A stretch of DNA of 42,141 bases from a bacterium (GCA_030615605.1 JAUWYY010000020.1:1-42141); one strand, 5' to 3'. Shown: positions 16,956-26,063, counted from the stretch's first letter. A program made the numbers and translations. The notes: a model not told the origin generated them from the letters alone.

Positions 16956-19568
16956 GTGACAACCACAAACGGCTTCACGAAGGCCCTGGCGGCCTCGGTA
17001 GTGACAGCGGCCACGGCGGCTCTAATGGTATGCCTGCCACTATGCGCCATCGCCCAGGAATTCTCCTGCACGATCACAGCGCCGCGTCCGGCTCGCACCT
17101 TCTTCCCGGGGGAGTCCATCTACCTGACAGTCACGGTCAGCGGGCCCCAGCAGCAGGCGACCTACACTATCTTCGACTACGAGGGGCGTCGCCGCATCGT
17201 CAACACGTTACAAGTGGGCAACGGCGAGCCGCGCAACCTGCCCGTGCCCTTCAGGATGCCCACCGGCATATACTACCTTACTCTGGATTTCGCCACTGGC
17301 CAGCGGGTCAACGACGCCTTCTGCGTAATTCCTCGGCCCGATGATGAAGCTGGCGAATACGGCATTTTCGGCTTCCACTTGGGTAATCCCAGCGAGCAAT
17401 TGGTCGAGGCTCTGGCTCAGGCCGGGGTGAGGTTGGTACGCGATGATATGGACTGGGTCAATAGCGAACCAACCGAAGGCAACTATTCACTGGGCAAAGC
17501 TCAGGCCCGTGCTGAGCTGTACAGTAAGTACGGGATTCAGTGGATCCCGATTCTTGGCTACACACCGGCGTGGGCAGGAATGAAACCGGAGAACGCCACC
17601 GGGCGAGCAGCAGTCGCCGGGCACTGCTGGGCGCCGGCGGAAACGACTCACTGGGCTGGTTTTGTCCAGCTCATGGCCGATTACCTGGGGACGCAAACTG
17701 TACACTGGCCTTCAGAGCAGATAATCCCCCGTTCCGAGGCACTGGCCTCGCAGGATCTGCCGCTGGTCAACCGCTGGGAGATTTGGAATGAAGTTGACCA
17801 GGCCTTTTACTATGGCTACTGGGGAAGGTACCTGGATCTGCTGCGGATTGCTTACTGCACACTAAAGCAGAACAACCCCCGCAACATTGTACTGTATGGC
17901 GGGTCGACTGGTCATTGGACTGAGTTGGGCATGACCTATCATGCTAACGGCAAATACTACTTCGACGAGCTGGCTTTCCATGGGGGCGGCTCTGATATCA
18001 GCAAGACTCTGGAAATCTACTACACCGGTGCCCCCCAAATCGGCAACGGCTACGGAATATTCCATCCCTCCAGTCACACCGAGACATATCCCTCCGCGCC
18101 TGCGCCGCTGACTGAAACTCAATATATGATCAAGCTCTACACCACTCTTAAGAAGTGGCAGGAGCACACCTGGTGCGTATTTCACGGGGGGCGAGTGGTA
18201 GGCGCGGCTGACCCGGCTTCTTCAGCACTTCTGTACAGCAAGAACGGCAAGCTAGTGCCGAATGCGAAGTATGTGGCGTTTGCCGTGGCTCGCTGGCTGC
18301 TATCTGACGCCACCTACGTGGGGCCGATTGACCTGGGTGGGACAGTTGAAGCCAATCTGTTCCTTAAGCACGGCAGACCGATGCTCATCTGCTGGTCCGA
18401 CGGAAATGCAACAGTCAATATCACCCTGGCCAGCGATGCCCACTACTATGACGAGATGGGCCGGAGGTTCCCCATGCCGGGGCAGGACACCACCTCGCGG
18501 GTGACGCTGACGGCCAAGCCGCTGGTAATCTACGGAGTACACTACCACTATCTGTCGCAGGCGATTCGCAATCAAGCCGAAATCTATCTGACCACCCCGC
18601 AGGGCTTTGAGACCGACCGCGTCTTCGGATATATCAGCCCGCTGGAGCAGGATGCCGCCTGGGCCTGGTCGGACTGGCCCCGGCAGTTTCGCCGCGCCAT
18701 CGAGTGGGCCACCGATATGTGCGATCAGCGGCCGCGAGTGGGGCCCCGCGCCCTGGGCATTCCCCAAATGGTAACCCACGGCCAGCTTTACCGTACCGTG
18801 CGTAACTGCAAGCCAGCCGGCTATATCCACGGGCCTACCCACCATATAGTCTATCGGCTCGAAACTCTTACCGAATGGCTGGGGCGGGTGGCCGACGCAC
18901 GGGACCGCGCCTGGGAGATGCACAATCCTCAGTCGCGCTTTATCGACAAACTCGTGGACCGTATGGAACAGCTCGAGACGCGAATCACCGCAAACGGGCT
19001 GAATTACCCCTTGGCTCAGCAGTCGCTGGATCGGGCTCGACAGCAGATTGACCGGGCCATCAAGTACCAACACGGGGGTGCCTATCGGGCGGCAACCGGC
19101 CTGCACAATACGGCCGTGCTGCTGTCAAATCTGGAACAGCCGAAACTCCTGAAGATATTCGCGGTAGCTGATTTCGTCACGGCCACCCAGTTGGTCAAGG
19201 GGCTGGCTTTGCCGCCAGGCATCGAGCACAACCTGCGGGTCACGGTGTACAACTATACCGACCAGGCGGTATCGGGCCAGATTACCTGGCAGTTGCCCGA
19301 GACCTGGAGCAAATCAACTATCACCAAATCTTTTGCCGCCCCGGCCGGCGGATACAGTGCGCCAGTTGATTGCTTGGTGACAATCCCCGACGAACCCAGG
19401 CCCTGGGTGGAGAAGGACGGTTGGACGGCAGTGGGTTACGTGACCCTGCGGTTGCCCGAGCCAATCGCGGTGCAGTCCGACCTAAAGCTGTCCGGAGAGC
19501 TTGACGACGGCCGCAGCCTGCTGGATATGCACTACGACGTGCTGGTAGGAGAACCAGTCATTGAGTAG
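16956..19568 (+). CDS. Secreted clan-A glycoside-hydrolase-like protein
   Basis: An 870-residue exported protein. The start is GTG 16956 behind GGAGG (16941-16945). It opens a signal peptide ending near LPLCAIAQE. A beta-sandwich N-domain (to ~residue 125) is followed by a TIM-barrel with GH39/GH5-type features: FHLGNPSEQLVEAL, RLVRDDMDW, GIQWIPILGYTPAW, and the acid/base Asn-Glu in WEIWNEVD (Glu279). The usual nucleophile strand (W-x-T-E) is replaced by TWCVFHGG, so activity is uncertain. The C-terminal ~350 residues hold a helical segment with FIDKLVDRMEQLETRI and a beta-sandwich ending near LLDMHYDVLVGEP. It probably acts on, or binds, extracellular polysaccharide. It is a single-gene unit. 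Confidence 0.75.
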   Translation: MTTTNGFTKALAASVVTAATAALMVCLPLCAIAQEFSCTITAPRPARTFFPGESIYLTVTVSGPQQQATYTIFDYEGRRRIVNTLQVGNGEPRNLPVPFRMPTGIYYLTLDFATGQRVNDAFCVIPRPDDEAGEYGIFGFHLGNPSEQLVEALAQAGVRLVRDDMDWVNSEPTEGNYSLGKAQARAELYSKYGIQWIPILGYTPAWAGMKPENATGRAAVAGHCWAPAETTHWAGFVQLMADYLGTQTVHWPSEQIIPRSEALASQDLPLVNRWEIWNEVDQAFYYGYWGRYLDLLRIAYCTLKQNNPRNIVLYGGSTGHWTELGMTYHANGKYYFDELAFHGGGSDISKTLEIYYTGAPQIGNGYGIFHPSSHTETYPSAPAPLTETQYMIKLYTTLKKWQEHTWCVFHGGRVVGAADPASSALLYSKNGKLVPNAKYVAFAVARWLLSDATYVGPIDLGGTVEANLFLKHGRPMLICWSDGNATVNITLASDAHYYDEMGRRFPMPGQDTTSRVTLTAKPLVIYGVHYHYLSQAIRNQAEIYLTTPQGFETDRVFGYISPLEQDAAWAWSDWPRQFRRAIEWATDMCDQRPRVGPRALGIPQMVTHGQLYRTVRNCKPAGYIHGPTHHIVYRLETLTEWLGRVADARDRAWEMHNPQSRFIDKLVDRMEQLETRITANGLNYPLAQQSLDRARQQIDRAIKYQHGGAYRAATGLHNTAVLLSNLEQPKLLKIFAVADFVTATQLVKGLALPPGIEHNLRVTVYNYTDQAVSGQITWQLPETWSKSTITKSFAAPAGGYSAPVDCLVTIPDEPRPWVEKDGWTAVGYVTLRLPEPIAVQSDLKLSGELDDGRSLLDMHYDVLVGEPVIE

Positions 19569-19642
19569 TCCAGCGATAAGCCCCCTACTCTGTTGCAGGA
19601 GAGTCGGCCTGCTCTGGGCCAGTCTTTGTTGACATTAACACC

Positions 19643-19669
19643 GGCTGGCTCTTCACTTGCAAGCCAGCC
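19643..19669 (+). terminator. Hairpin after the glycoside-hydrolase-like gene
   Basis: GGCTGGCT (19643-19650) pairs perfectly with AGCCAGCC (19662-19669) around an 11-base loop. The sequence after it has only a weak T run. It may end the upstream transcript. It also overlaps the proposed gatB -35 box, so it could be an operator. Confidence 0.35.
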
Positions 19670-19685
19670 TATTTCCTGATAGAAT
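19657..19685 (+). promoter_or_regulatory. Candidate gatB promoter
   Basis: TTGCAA (19657-19662) and TAGAAT (19680-19685) are 17 bases apart. The implied leader before gatB ATG 19770 is ~78 bases. The -35 lies inside a hairpin. Confidence 0.4.
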
Positions 19686-19769
19686 TGCCTGTGGGTGGTC
19701 AATGTCAGGTCTATGTGACCCATAGGGAATCCTCGCCGCTATTGGTAATGTTATCGGGAGCAGATTGTT

Positions 19770-21200
19770 ATGGCCTTTGCGCCGTGTATTGGTCTGGAAG
19801 TGCACGCAGAACTGGACACTGAATCAAAGATGTTTTGTCGCTGTCGGGCTGAGTTTGGTGCCGAGCCTAACAGCCGCTGCTGCCCGGTTTGCCTGGGTCT
19901 GCCCGGCTCGTTGCCGGTGCCCAATAAGAAGGCGGTCGAGTATGTTATCCGCACCGGGCTGGCGTTGGGTTGCCAGGTCGCCGAGCGCTGCCGCTTTGCT
20001 CGCAAAAACTACTTCTATCCCGACCTGCCCAAAAACTTCCAGATCAGTCAGTACGAGGAGCCGCTGACCTATGGCGGGCACATTGACCTGGAGGTCAACG
20101 GCCAGCCCAAGCACATCCGCATCCGCCGCGCTCACTTGGAAGAGGACACCGGCAAGAATATTCACCTGCCCGACGGGCGCAGCCTGGTAGACTACAACCG
20201 CTGCGGAATTCCTCTGATGGAGATTGTCACCGAGCCGGACTTTACCAGCGGCGTCGAGTGCCGGGAGTATCTCACCGAGCTGCGCTCGATTCTACGCTAC
20301 CTGCAGGTCTCGACGGCAAATATGGAAGAGGGGGTAATGCGCGCCGAACCAACCGTCAACCTGATTGACGAGGCCAGTGGCGAAGCTACGCCCAGGGTGG
20401 AGATAAAGAACCTCAATTCCATCCGCTCAGTTCACGATGCCGTTGAGTACGAGATTCAGCGCCAGCGGCGCTGCCTGCAAACCGGCGAGCAGATGTATCA
20501 GGAGACCCGCCTGTGGGACGAAGAACGGCATGTCACTGCCACCATGCGCCTCAAGGAGAGCGCCGACGACTATATGTACTTCCCTGAGCCTGACCTGGTG
20601 CCGCTGGCCCCGGAGCCGGAGTGGGTCGCGAGCATCCAGGCCTCGATGCCGGAGTTGCCCGTCGCCGTGCGCCGCAGGTTGATTGAAGAGCACGGCTTGC
20701 CCGAGTACGACGCCGAGGTCATCACTGCCGACCGCGAGACGGCTGAGTATTACGAGAAGACAGTCGCCGCCGGCGCCGATCCCAAAGCCGCCAGCAACTG
20801 GTTGATGAGCGAGATTATGGGGTATCTCAACGAACACGATCTACTCATATCGGATCTGCAGGTTAGCCCCGAGGATCTCGCCAAATTGCTGACTCTCATT
20901 GACGAAGGCGCTATCAGCGGCAAGATCGCCAAGGATGTCTTTGCCGAGATGGCCGAAAGCGGCGAGCCGGCTGACCAGATCGTCGCCGAGCAGGGCCTGG
21001 CGCAGATCAGCGATGAAGAGCGACTGGCGGAGCTGATCGAAGAGGCCATCGCCAGCAATCCCGGGGCCGTCGAAGACTTTAGGAGCGGCAAGGAGAAGGC
21101 CATCGGCGCGCTGGTCGGCTATATCATGGGTCAGACGAAGGGCCAAGCCAACCCACAACTGGTCAACCAACTGCTGCGTGAGAAGCTGACCGAGATGTAA
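19770..21200 (+). CDS. gatB: Aspartyl/glutamyl-tRNA amidotransferase subunit B
   Basis: GatB binds the mischarged tRNA, phosphorylates the Asp/Glu side chain and accepts ammonia from GatA. The 476-residue length is standard. The cradle begins CIGLEVHAELDTESKMFCRC, with the zinc-type cysteines CRC near residues 22-24 and CCPVCLGLPGSLPVPN after them. KNYFYPDLPKNFQISQYE, RAHLEEDTGK and DYNRCGIPLMEIVTEPD are family hallmarks. The helical linker and the YqeY-like tail (KEKAIGALVGYIMGQTKG) complete the C-terminus. ATG 19770 has only a poor ribosome site (GGGAG, ~12 bases upstream). The gene is far from gatCA, so the three subunits are made from two loci. Confidence 0.97.
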   Translation: MAFAPCIGLEVHAELDTESKMFCRCRAEFGAEPNSRCCPVCLGLPGSLPVPNKKAVEYVIRTGLALGCQVAERCRFARKNYFYPDLPKNFQISQYEEPLTYGGHIDLEVNGQPKHIRIRRAHLEEDTGKNIHLPDGRSLVDYNRCGIPLMEIVTEPDFTSGVECREYLTELRSILRYLQVSTANMEEGVMRAEPTVNLIDEASGEATPRVEIKNLNSIRSVHDAVEYEIQRQRRCLQTGEQMYQETRLWDEERHVTATMRLKESADDYMYFPEPDLVPLAPEPEWVASIQASMPELPVAVRRRLIEEHGLPEYDAEVITADRETAEYYEKTVAAGADPKAASNWLMSEIMGYLNEHDLLISDLQVSPEDLAKLLTLIDEGAISGKIAKDVFAEMAESGEPADQIVAEQGLAQISDEERLAELIEEAIASNPGAVEDFRSGKEKAIGALVGYIMGQTKGQANPQLVNQLLREKLTEM

Positions 21201-21225
21201 TATTTTCTTGGGCGGACTGTACTGC

Positions 21226-21269
21226 TTGTAGTAGCAACAATGGTCGGGGCAAGGGTGCCCCTTCTACAA
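21226..21269 (+). repeat. REP-like nested palindrome
   Basis: The outer arms TTGTAG (21226-21231) and CTACAA (21264-21269) enclose a GGGGCA/TGCCCC hairpin (21246-21261, four-base loop). It sits 26 bases after the gatB stop. It could be a dispersed palindromic element or a weak terminator. No second copy is visible in this window. Confidence 0.35.
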
Positions 21270-21331
21270 CATACACCGTGGGAGGAGTACCCAGAGGTGC
21301 ATTGTTTGGTAACGATTTGGAGGTTATGACA

Positions 21332-21649
21332 GTGATAATTACTCACGACGTCGGGTGGGCCTTGATTTCGGCGCTGCTGGCCTATGGTTTCGGCATCTGC
21401 GTCACCACGGGAGCCCTTTCCGCGAGAGACGAGCCGCGGCGCTGGTTGGGGCTTTGCATACGTTGGTTTAGCTTGTTTGGAGTCGCCTATGCTGTCATGG
21501 CGTCAATTGTACACTGGCATATACTGCCTCACCAGCACACCATTATTGTGTGGAGACTGACTATGGCAGCGAGTGGCGCTCCGTCGGTGTTCTGTCTAGC
21601 AATGTATGCCATTTCGCGCTACCAGCAGGCTGCTGGCCCCTCCACATGA
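21332..21649 (+). CDS. Small three-helix membrane protein, unknown function
   Basis: 105 residues if it starts at GTG 21332, which is eight bases after TGGAGG (21318-21323). ATG 21326 is only two bases from that site and so is less likely. Three hydrophobic segments cover most of the protein (around VGWALISALLAYGFGICV, LFGVAYAVMASIVHWHI and MAASGAPSVFCLAMYAI), with a basic loop after the first. I recognise no family. It lies between gatB and the FAD oxidoreductase, 34 bases before the latter. Confidence 0.5.
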   Translation: MIITHDVGWALISALLAYGFGICVTTGALSARDEPRRWLGLCIRWFSLFGVAYAVMASIVHWHILPHQHTIIVWRLTMAASGAPSVFCLAMYAISRYQQAAGPST

Positions 21650-21683
21650 TAATGCCGGGAATCGGGCGACTGAGGAGCGTGCT

Positions 21684-22976
21684 ATGTCGGACGAGTGGAC
21701 AAGCTCAGCACCAGTTTCCCTAAATGCCGAGGTGATGGTCTGCGGCGGCGGGCCGGCGGGATTATGCGCGGCGGTTGCGGCAGCGCAGGAGGGCGCTGAT
21801 ACGCTGCTCATTGAGCGCTATGGCTTTTTGGGGGGCATGGCTACGGCCGGCCTTGTCAACCCCTTTATGGCCTACTATACTGGCGGCGAGCAGATCATTG
21901 AGGGCCTCTTCCAGCAGATTATTGACCGGCTGGATGCCGCCGGCGGCTGGACTCATCGTCGGGACGAATGGGCCCGCGACGCCTTTGACCCCGAGATTAT
22001 GAAGCTGGTGGCCCAGGATATGGCCGAGGAGGCCGGTGTCAGGCTGCGCCTGCATACAATGGTGGTTGATGCCGCCACCAGTGACGGATATCTCGAATAC
22101 ATCATACTGACCAGCAAGTCGGGCTCTGAACGGGCGGAGGCGACGATCTTCATTGACGCTACCGGCGACGGCGATCTGGCTGCTCGCGCCGGGGTTCCCT
22201 ACGAGCAGGGCCGTCCCGAGGACGGCCTGAGTCAACCGATGACCCTGATGTTTCGGATGGCAGGTGTAGACGAAGATCGCATGCCACCCCGCGAAGAGAT
22301 AAATGCTCTGTACGACCAGGCTAAGGCCGCCGGCGACATTGACAACCCTCGCGAGAATGTGCTGTGGTTCTACACCACCCGCCGCGGCGAGATTCACTTC
22401 AATACCACCCGCGTAATCCGACGCGATGGCACCAGCGCCGCCGACCTGACCGCCGCCGAACTGGAAGCCCGCCGCCAGGTTAAGCAAATAGTCAATTTTC
22501 TGACCGAAAAAGTGCCCGGATTCAGCAAGGCCTATCTCAGCGCAACGGGCACCCAGATCGGCGTGCGCGAGAGCCGCAGAATCCTGGGCGAGTATGTGTT
22601 GACTGCCGAAGATGTCCTGGGGGCGCGCAAGTTTGCCGACGGCATCGCTCGCGGCTGCTATGATATTGATATTCATAACCCCTCTGGGACCGGCACCGTC
22701 ATCAAGCGCCTGCCGGCGGGAGAGAGTTACGACATTCCCTATCGCTGCCTGTGTCCACGGGGCTTTGACAATCTGCTGGTGGCCGGCCGGCCAATATCGG
22801 CCACCCATCAGGCCCACTCGTCAGTGCGGATAATGCCCATCGCTGCGGCAGTGGGCGAGGCGGCCGGTACAGCAGCAGCGATGTGCATCGCACAGCAGCA
22901 GACAGTAACAAAGATAGACATAGCCGCCCTACGCGAGCGACTGGTGCAGCACGGAGCTTGTCTGGGCAGCGAATGA
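21684..22976 (+). CDS. FAD-dependent oxidoreductase (FAD_oxidored type)
   Basis: A 430-residue flavoprotein. The Rossmann motif CGGGPAGLCAAVAAAQ (Gly21-Gly26 core) leads to LLIERYGFLGGMATAGLV, which is characteristic of the PF12831 FAD_oxidored group. FIDATGDGDLAARAGVPYEQGR and the C-terminal GFDNLLVAGRPISATHQAHSS with RIMPIAAAVGEAAGTAAA close the FAD site. Members oxidise varied small molecules, and the substrate cannot be read from sequence. The frame is open upstream, but ATG 21684 with GAGGAG at 21672-21677 is clearly the start. The next gene begins 16 bases after the stop, so they are probably co-transcribed. Confidence 0.9.
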   Translation: MSDEWTSSAPVSLNAEVMVCGGGPAGLCAAVAAAQEGADTLLIERYGFLGGMATAGLVNPFMAYYTGGEQIIEGLFQQIIDRLDAAGGWTHRRDEWARDAFDPEIMKLVAQDMAEEAGVRLRLHTMVVDAATSDGYLEYIILTSKSGSERAEATIFIDATGDGDLAARAGVPYEQGRPEDGLSQPMTLMFRMAGVDEDRMPPREEINALYDQAKAAGDIDNPRENVLWFYTTRRGEIHFNTTRVIRRDGTSAADLTAAELEARRQVKQIVNFLTEKVPGFSKAYLSATGTQIGVRESRRILGEYVLTAEDVLGARKFADGIARGCYDIDIHNPSGTGTVIKRLPAGESYDIPYRCLCPRGFDNLLVAGRPISATHQAHSSVRIMPIAAAVGEAAGTAAAMCIAQQQTVTKIDIAALRERLVQHGACLGSE

Positions 22977-22992
22977 ATTCGGAGGATACCGG

Positions 22993-23787
22993 ATGCTCCT
23001 CGCTTTCGGCAAGGCATTGCTACTGGTCTCAGTTATCGGGGTTATCTCCCTGGCGGCGGGCGTTGCTGTACTGCGGATGTTCGCGATGTACCTGGACCGG
23101 GAAATAAGCTGCGGCGAACTGCTGGTGTGGCTGTTTGTTTATCTGGCTGCCTTTTCTATGGCCATTGCCTCCTGGGGTACGCCTCTGTTTGTTCCCGTCA
23201 TAATACTGTGCCTGGGACTGGCAGTCGCCTATCCACTGGGTACCTACCTGGTCGAAATCCACGGCCGCTGGCGAATGCGTAACGAGGATATTGCCGCCTA
23301 CGCGCGCGCCGCCGAGGAAAACCCCAACAATCCCTATCCGCTTAAGCGGCTGGGCGATATCTTCTTTGACAGCCACGACTATGAGGTAGCCGTAAACTAC
23401 TACAAGCAATATCTGGCTCGCTTCAAAGACCCTCGAATCGTCCGCCGCCTGGCGCGGGCCGAGGAGTTCATGCGCCAGTCGCCCACCGAGACACATGTCT
23501 GTCCCAACTGCACTGCCGCTAACCCAAAAGGTATCTCTCACTGCATTGAATGTGGCGAATTGCTGCCCGGCATCCAGGAGTTCCTGGAGCCGTTCCGAGG
23601 GCGCAAAGGTATCTCAATTCTGCTGTGGACGGCAGGGGTGGCGATGGCGATTGGTTTGGGCCTGATGGTGCTGCAGGTTCTCACCACGCGGTTCGCCCCC
23701 TTGCTGGCATACATCCTGGTGCCCTTTATGTTCCTCGTCGCTATCACCGCATTCTTCGTCTACATCTACGTGCGTACCAGCCGGTGA
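22993..23787 (+). CDS. Membrane protein with TPR-like segment and zinc ribbon
   Basis: 264 residues with two N-terminal membrane helices (about residues 5-30 and 44-85, the second perhaps a pair). A cytoplasmic TPR-like stretch (PNNPYPLKRLGDIFFDSHDYEVAVNYYKQYL in outline, ~110-145) is followed by a double-CxxC zinc ribbon (Cys170, 173, 184, 187: CPNC and CIEC). Two more hydrophobic helices end the protein. ATG 22993 follows GGAGG (22981-22985). The combination suggests a protein-interaction platform on the inner face of the membrane, but I know no named family. It is the last gene of the transcript that ends at the terminator at 23832. Confidence 0.6.
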   Translation: MLLAFGKALLLVSVIGVISLAAGVAVLRMFAMYLDREISCGELLVWLFVYLAAFSMAIASWGTPLFVPVIILCLGLAVAYPLGTYLVEIHGRWRMRNEDIAAYARAAEENPNNPYPLKRLGDIFFDSHDYEVAVNYYKQYLARFKDPRIVRRLARAEEFMRQSPTETHVCPNCTAANPKGISHCIECGELLPGIQEFLEPFRGRKGISILLWTAGVAMAIGLGLMVLQVLTTRFAPLLAYILVPFMFLVAITAFFVYIYVRTSR

Positions 23788-23831
23788 CCACAGCCCTCCA
23801 AACCCAGCATCCGCTCTTCGTAATTATGACC

Positions 23832-23863
23832 AAAGAGGGCCGCCGGTGAAGGCGGCCCTCTTT
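23832..23863 (+). terminator. Strong hairpin terminator, probably bidirectional
   Basis: AAAGAGGGCCGCC (23832-23844) and GGCGGCCCTCTTT (23851-23863) form a perfect 13-bp stem with a six-base loop. The A/T ends supply U-tracts in both directions. It lies between convergent genes. Confidence 0.85.
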
Positions 23864-23988
23864 CATGGTCTTGCAAGCCAAGCTAGGGGAGGTCGTCTCC
23901 TGTCTCCGCTCCCGTTGCGGTTTCTTCTGCGTCTACGAACTCACAGCCAGTGAACTCATCCGGTCTCTCTGCTCTGTGTCCAGATCCC

Positions 23989-25788
23989 TTACTCGCTTGG
24001 CGTCAATGCGAAGTTAACTGTTGTCGTTTGCCCCTCAGATACCGTAACGGACTTAGTCAGATCCGCATAGCCAGCGGCTGAGGCGGTAACTTGGTGAGCC
24101 CCGGTGGGCACCTCTTCGATCTTGTAGCGACCAGCGGGGTTGGCGGTAGCCGATGGACCGCTGGGCTCCACCTTCACCATGGCACCGCGAATGCCTTTGC
24201 CATCCGTGACTTTTCCAGCAACAGCTCCAGGACCTGGCTCCGGATCAGTCCCGTTCTCCACCGTAACACTGACCGAATCGGTCGCGCTATTGCCGGAGGT
24301 GTCCGTTGCCCTGGCCGTAATCGTGTATCCGCCGTTCGTGACGCTGGTGCTGTCCCAAGCGGCAGCGTAGGTGTCGCCACTCGTGTTCCCCATCGAGATC
24401 CAGCCCCCGGTGTCAATCTGATACTCAACACTGGCCAGCCCGACATCGTCGGTGGCTTGAGCCGTGATGGTGATCGTTCCACTTACGGTTGCGCTATTCA
24501 ATGGGCTTGTAATCGTCACGCTGGGCGGAGTTGTGTCCGCAGGCGGGGGAGTGGTATCTGTAGCCGCCTCAGCATCCACTAGCCCGTAACCGTAGTAGGT
24601 ATCGCGGCCAGGATCACCCAGGTCCTCGGCAGTGCTGTTCATCTGGTCTCGAACGGCAGAAGCTGAGCTGGTGCCGCTTTCTATGACCAGTGCCGCCACC
24701 CCGCTGACGTAGGGGCAGGCCATGGAGGTGCCGCTCTTCTCGTCATAGCTTCCACCAGGGATGGTAGAGAGGATGCCCACACCCGGCGCGGCCAGCTCGA
24801 CCTGCGGCCCTGTGCTGGAAAAGGAAGCGCGGTTGTCGCTCTGATCTGTCGCGGCCACCGCGATCACGGAGTCGTACATGGCGGGCGCACCGACTGTACT
24901 CTTATTGCTTCTGCCCGGAGACGTGCCGTTGTTACCAGCGGAGGCCACCAGCAGGACGCCGGCCTCGTAGGCCGCGTCGCAAGCGTCCTTCAAGGCTTCA
25001 GAGCCGCCCCCGCCCAAGCTCATGGACGCCACGTGGATGCCGTTCTGTTCATCTGCGCACCACTCCAGCGCGGCGATGACATCGCTCCAGTAGCCCGAGC
25101 CAGTCGCATCCAGCACCTTCAGAGCGTACAGGGAAGCCTTGGGCGCCACTTGGATGATGCCGGCCCCGTCGTCTTCCGCTGCCACAATTCCTGCACAGTG
25201 CGTACCATGGCCATTGTCATCCATGGGGTCGGTTGTGTAGTCCACGAAGCTTTGACCACCCGCGTAATTGGCGTCGAGGTCAGAGTGAGTGTCGTCAATC
25301 CCCGTGTCTATGATCGCCACGTTGACGCCCAGACCAGTTGGCCGTTCTGGGTCGGTGTCGACTGCATTCTCCGCGCCGCCCCACGCTATCTCGGCATCAA
25401 TGCGGTCCGCGCCCCAGACGAGCTCGTCCTCCAACGCCTGAACCTGCCCGTCGCCCTCCACGTAAGCCACGTTGGGATTGCGCTGAAGCGCATCCACGGC
25501 TTGCTGGGGAATAGTGGCCGCGATGGCGGGGATGATGCTGTACGCGTACTTGACCTTGCCACCCTGGCCTTCGACCAGTCCCCGCTCGCTGCGGCCAGGC
25601 TGTTGCTTGAAGCCGATGATCACCTTCGCCAGCCCAGTCGTATCGGCGACTACGGGGGCACGTGCCTGGCTTAGAGCCATTGGTTCAACACTCTGCAGTT
25701 CGCTACCAGACCCGCCGCACCCCCCTATCAGCCACGCGACTACCCCCACGACAATCAAAGCTACCAAAAAATGCCTTGTCCTATGCAT
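23989..25788 (-). CDS. Subtilisin-like (S8) serine protease lipoprotein with Ig-like and carboxypeptidase-regulatory-like domains
   Basis: A 599-residue exported protease. ATG 25788 (GGGAG upstream) opens a lipoprotein signal with lipobox IGGC (Cys24). An I9-type inhibitor propeptide spans ~55-117. The S8 domain follows, with catalytic Asp161 (IIDTGIDDTHSDL), His194 (NGHGTHCAGIV), oxyanion Asn286 (ASAGNNG) and Ser355 (SGTSMACPYVSG), so it should be active. After a Pro/Thr linker come an Ig-like domain of the Big_7 kind (PPSVTITSPLNSATVSGTI onwards) and a CarboxypepD_reg-like domain (AVAGKVTDGKGIRGAMVKV) at the end. It probably works as a surface-anchored scavenging or processing protease. It stands alone with its own promoter at 25853-25881. 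Confidence 0.94.
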   Translation of the reverse strand: MHRTRHFLVALIVVGVVAWLIGGCGGSGSELQSVEPMALSQARAPVVADTTGLAKVIIGFKQQPGRSERGLVEGQGGKVKYAYSIIPAIAATIPQQAVDALQRNPNVAYVEGDGQVQALEDELVWGADRIDAEIAWGGAENAVDTDPERPTGLGVNVAIIDTGIDDTHSDLDANYAGGQSFVDYTTDPMDDNGHGTHCAGIVAAEDDGAGIIQVAPKASLYALKVLDATGSGYWSDVIAALEWCADEQNGIHVASMSLGGGGSEALKDACDAAYEAGVLLVASAGNNGTSPGRSNKSTVGAPAMYDSVIAVAATDQSDNRASFSSTGPQVELAAPGVGILSTIPGGSYDEKSGTSMACPYVSGVAALVIESGTSSASAVRDQMNSTAEDLGDPGRDTYYGYGLVDAEAATDTTPPPADTTPPSVTITSPLNSATVSGTITITAQATDDVGLASVEYQIDTGGWISMGNTSGDTYAAAWDSTSVTNGGYTITARATDTSGNSATDSVSVTVENGTDPEPGPGAVAGKVTDGKGIRGAMVKVEPSGPSATANPAGRYKIEEVPTGAHQVTASAAGYADLTKSVTVSEGQTTTVNFALTPSE

Positions 25789-25852
25789 GCTTGCTGCTCC
25801 CTTCCCGGATTTCGGGTCTTCGGAACCCAATACAGATTTCCCCCCCATGATT

Positions 25853-25881
25853 ATCATACCTCACCGACCCAAGAAATGCAA
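25853..25881 (-). promoter_or_regulatory. Candidate promoter of the subtilisin-like gene
   Basis: On the minus strand, TTGCAT (25881-25876) and TATGAT (25858-25853) are 17 bases apart. They give a leader of ~60 bases before ATG 25788. Confidence 0.5.
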
Positions 25882-25954
25882 CCCAATAAGCACAAAGATG
25901 AATGGCAGGGCCAGAACGAAAAAGAGGGGTTAGTCGGTGTTGGTGATGTTTGCC

Positions 25955-25992
25955 AAAGAAAGAAACGGGCATCCCGTCGCCCTTTTTTCTTG
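25955..25992. terminator. Orphan intrinsic-terminator-like hairpin
   Basis: GGGC (25967-25970) and GCCC (25979-25982), or alternatively ACGGG/CCCGT, form a short GC stem. It is flanked by AAAGAAAGAAA on the left and TTTTTTCTT on the right, so it reads as a terminator on either strand. No annotated transcript should reach it. Confidence 0.5.
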
Positions 25993-26033
25993 TGCCATGT
26001 TGAATTGCTGGCTCAGCACTGTTGATGCATACA

Positions 26034-26063
26034 TTGACACTCCCCGGTGACCGGTGCTATACT
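26034..26063 (+). promoter_or_regulatory. Strong extended -10 promoter
   Basis: Consensus TTGACA (26034-26039), an 18-base spacer and TATACT (26058-26063), with TG one base before the -10. It drives the membrane-protein gene at 26106. Confidence 0.75.

Noticed and set aside
21762..22817. 351-codon frame antisense to the FAD oxidoreductase
   Set aside because: The oxidoreductase motifs are clear on the plus strand, and the antisense frame has no family features or start signals.
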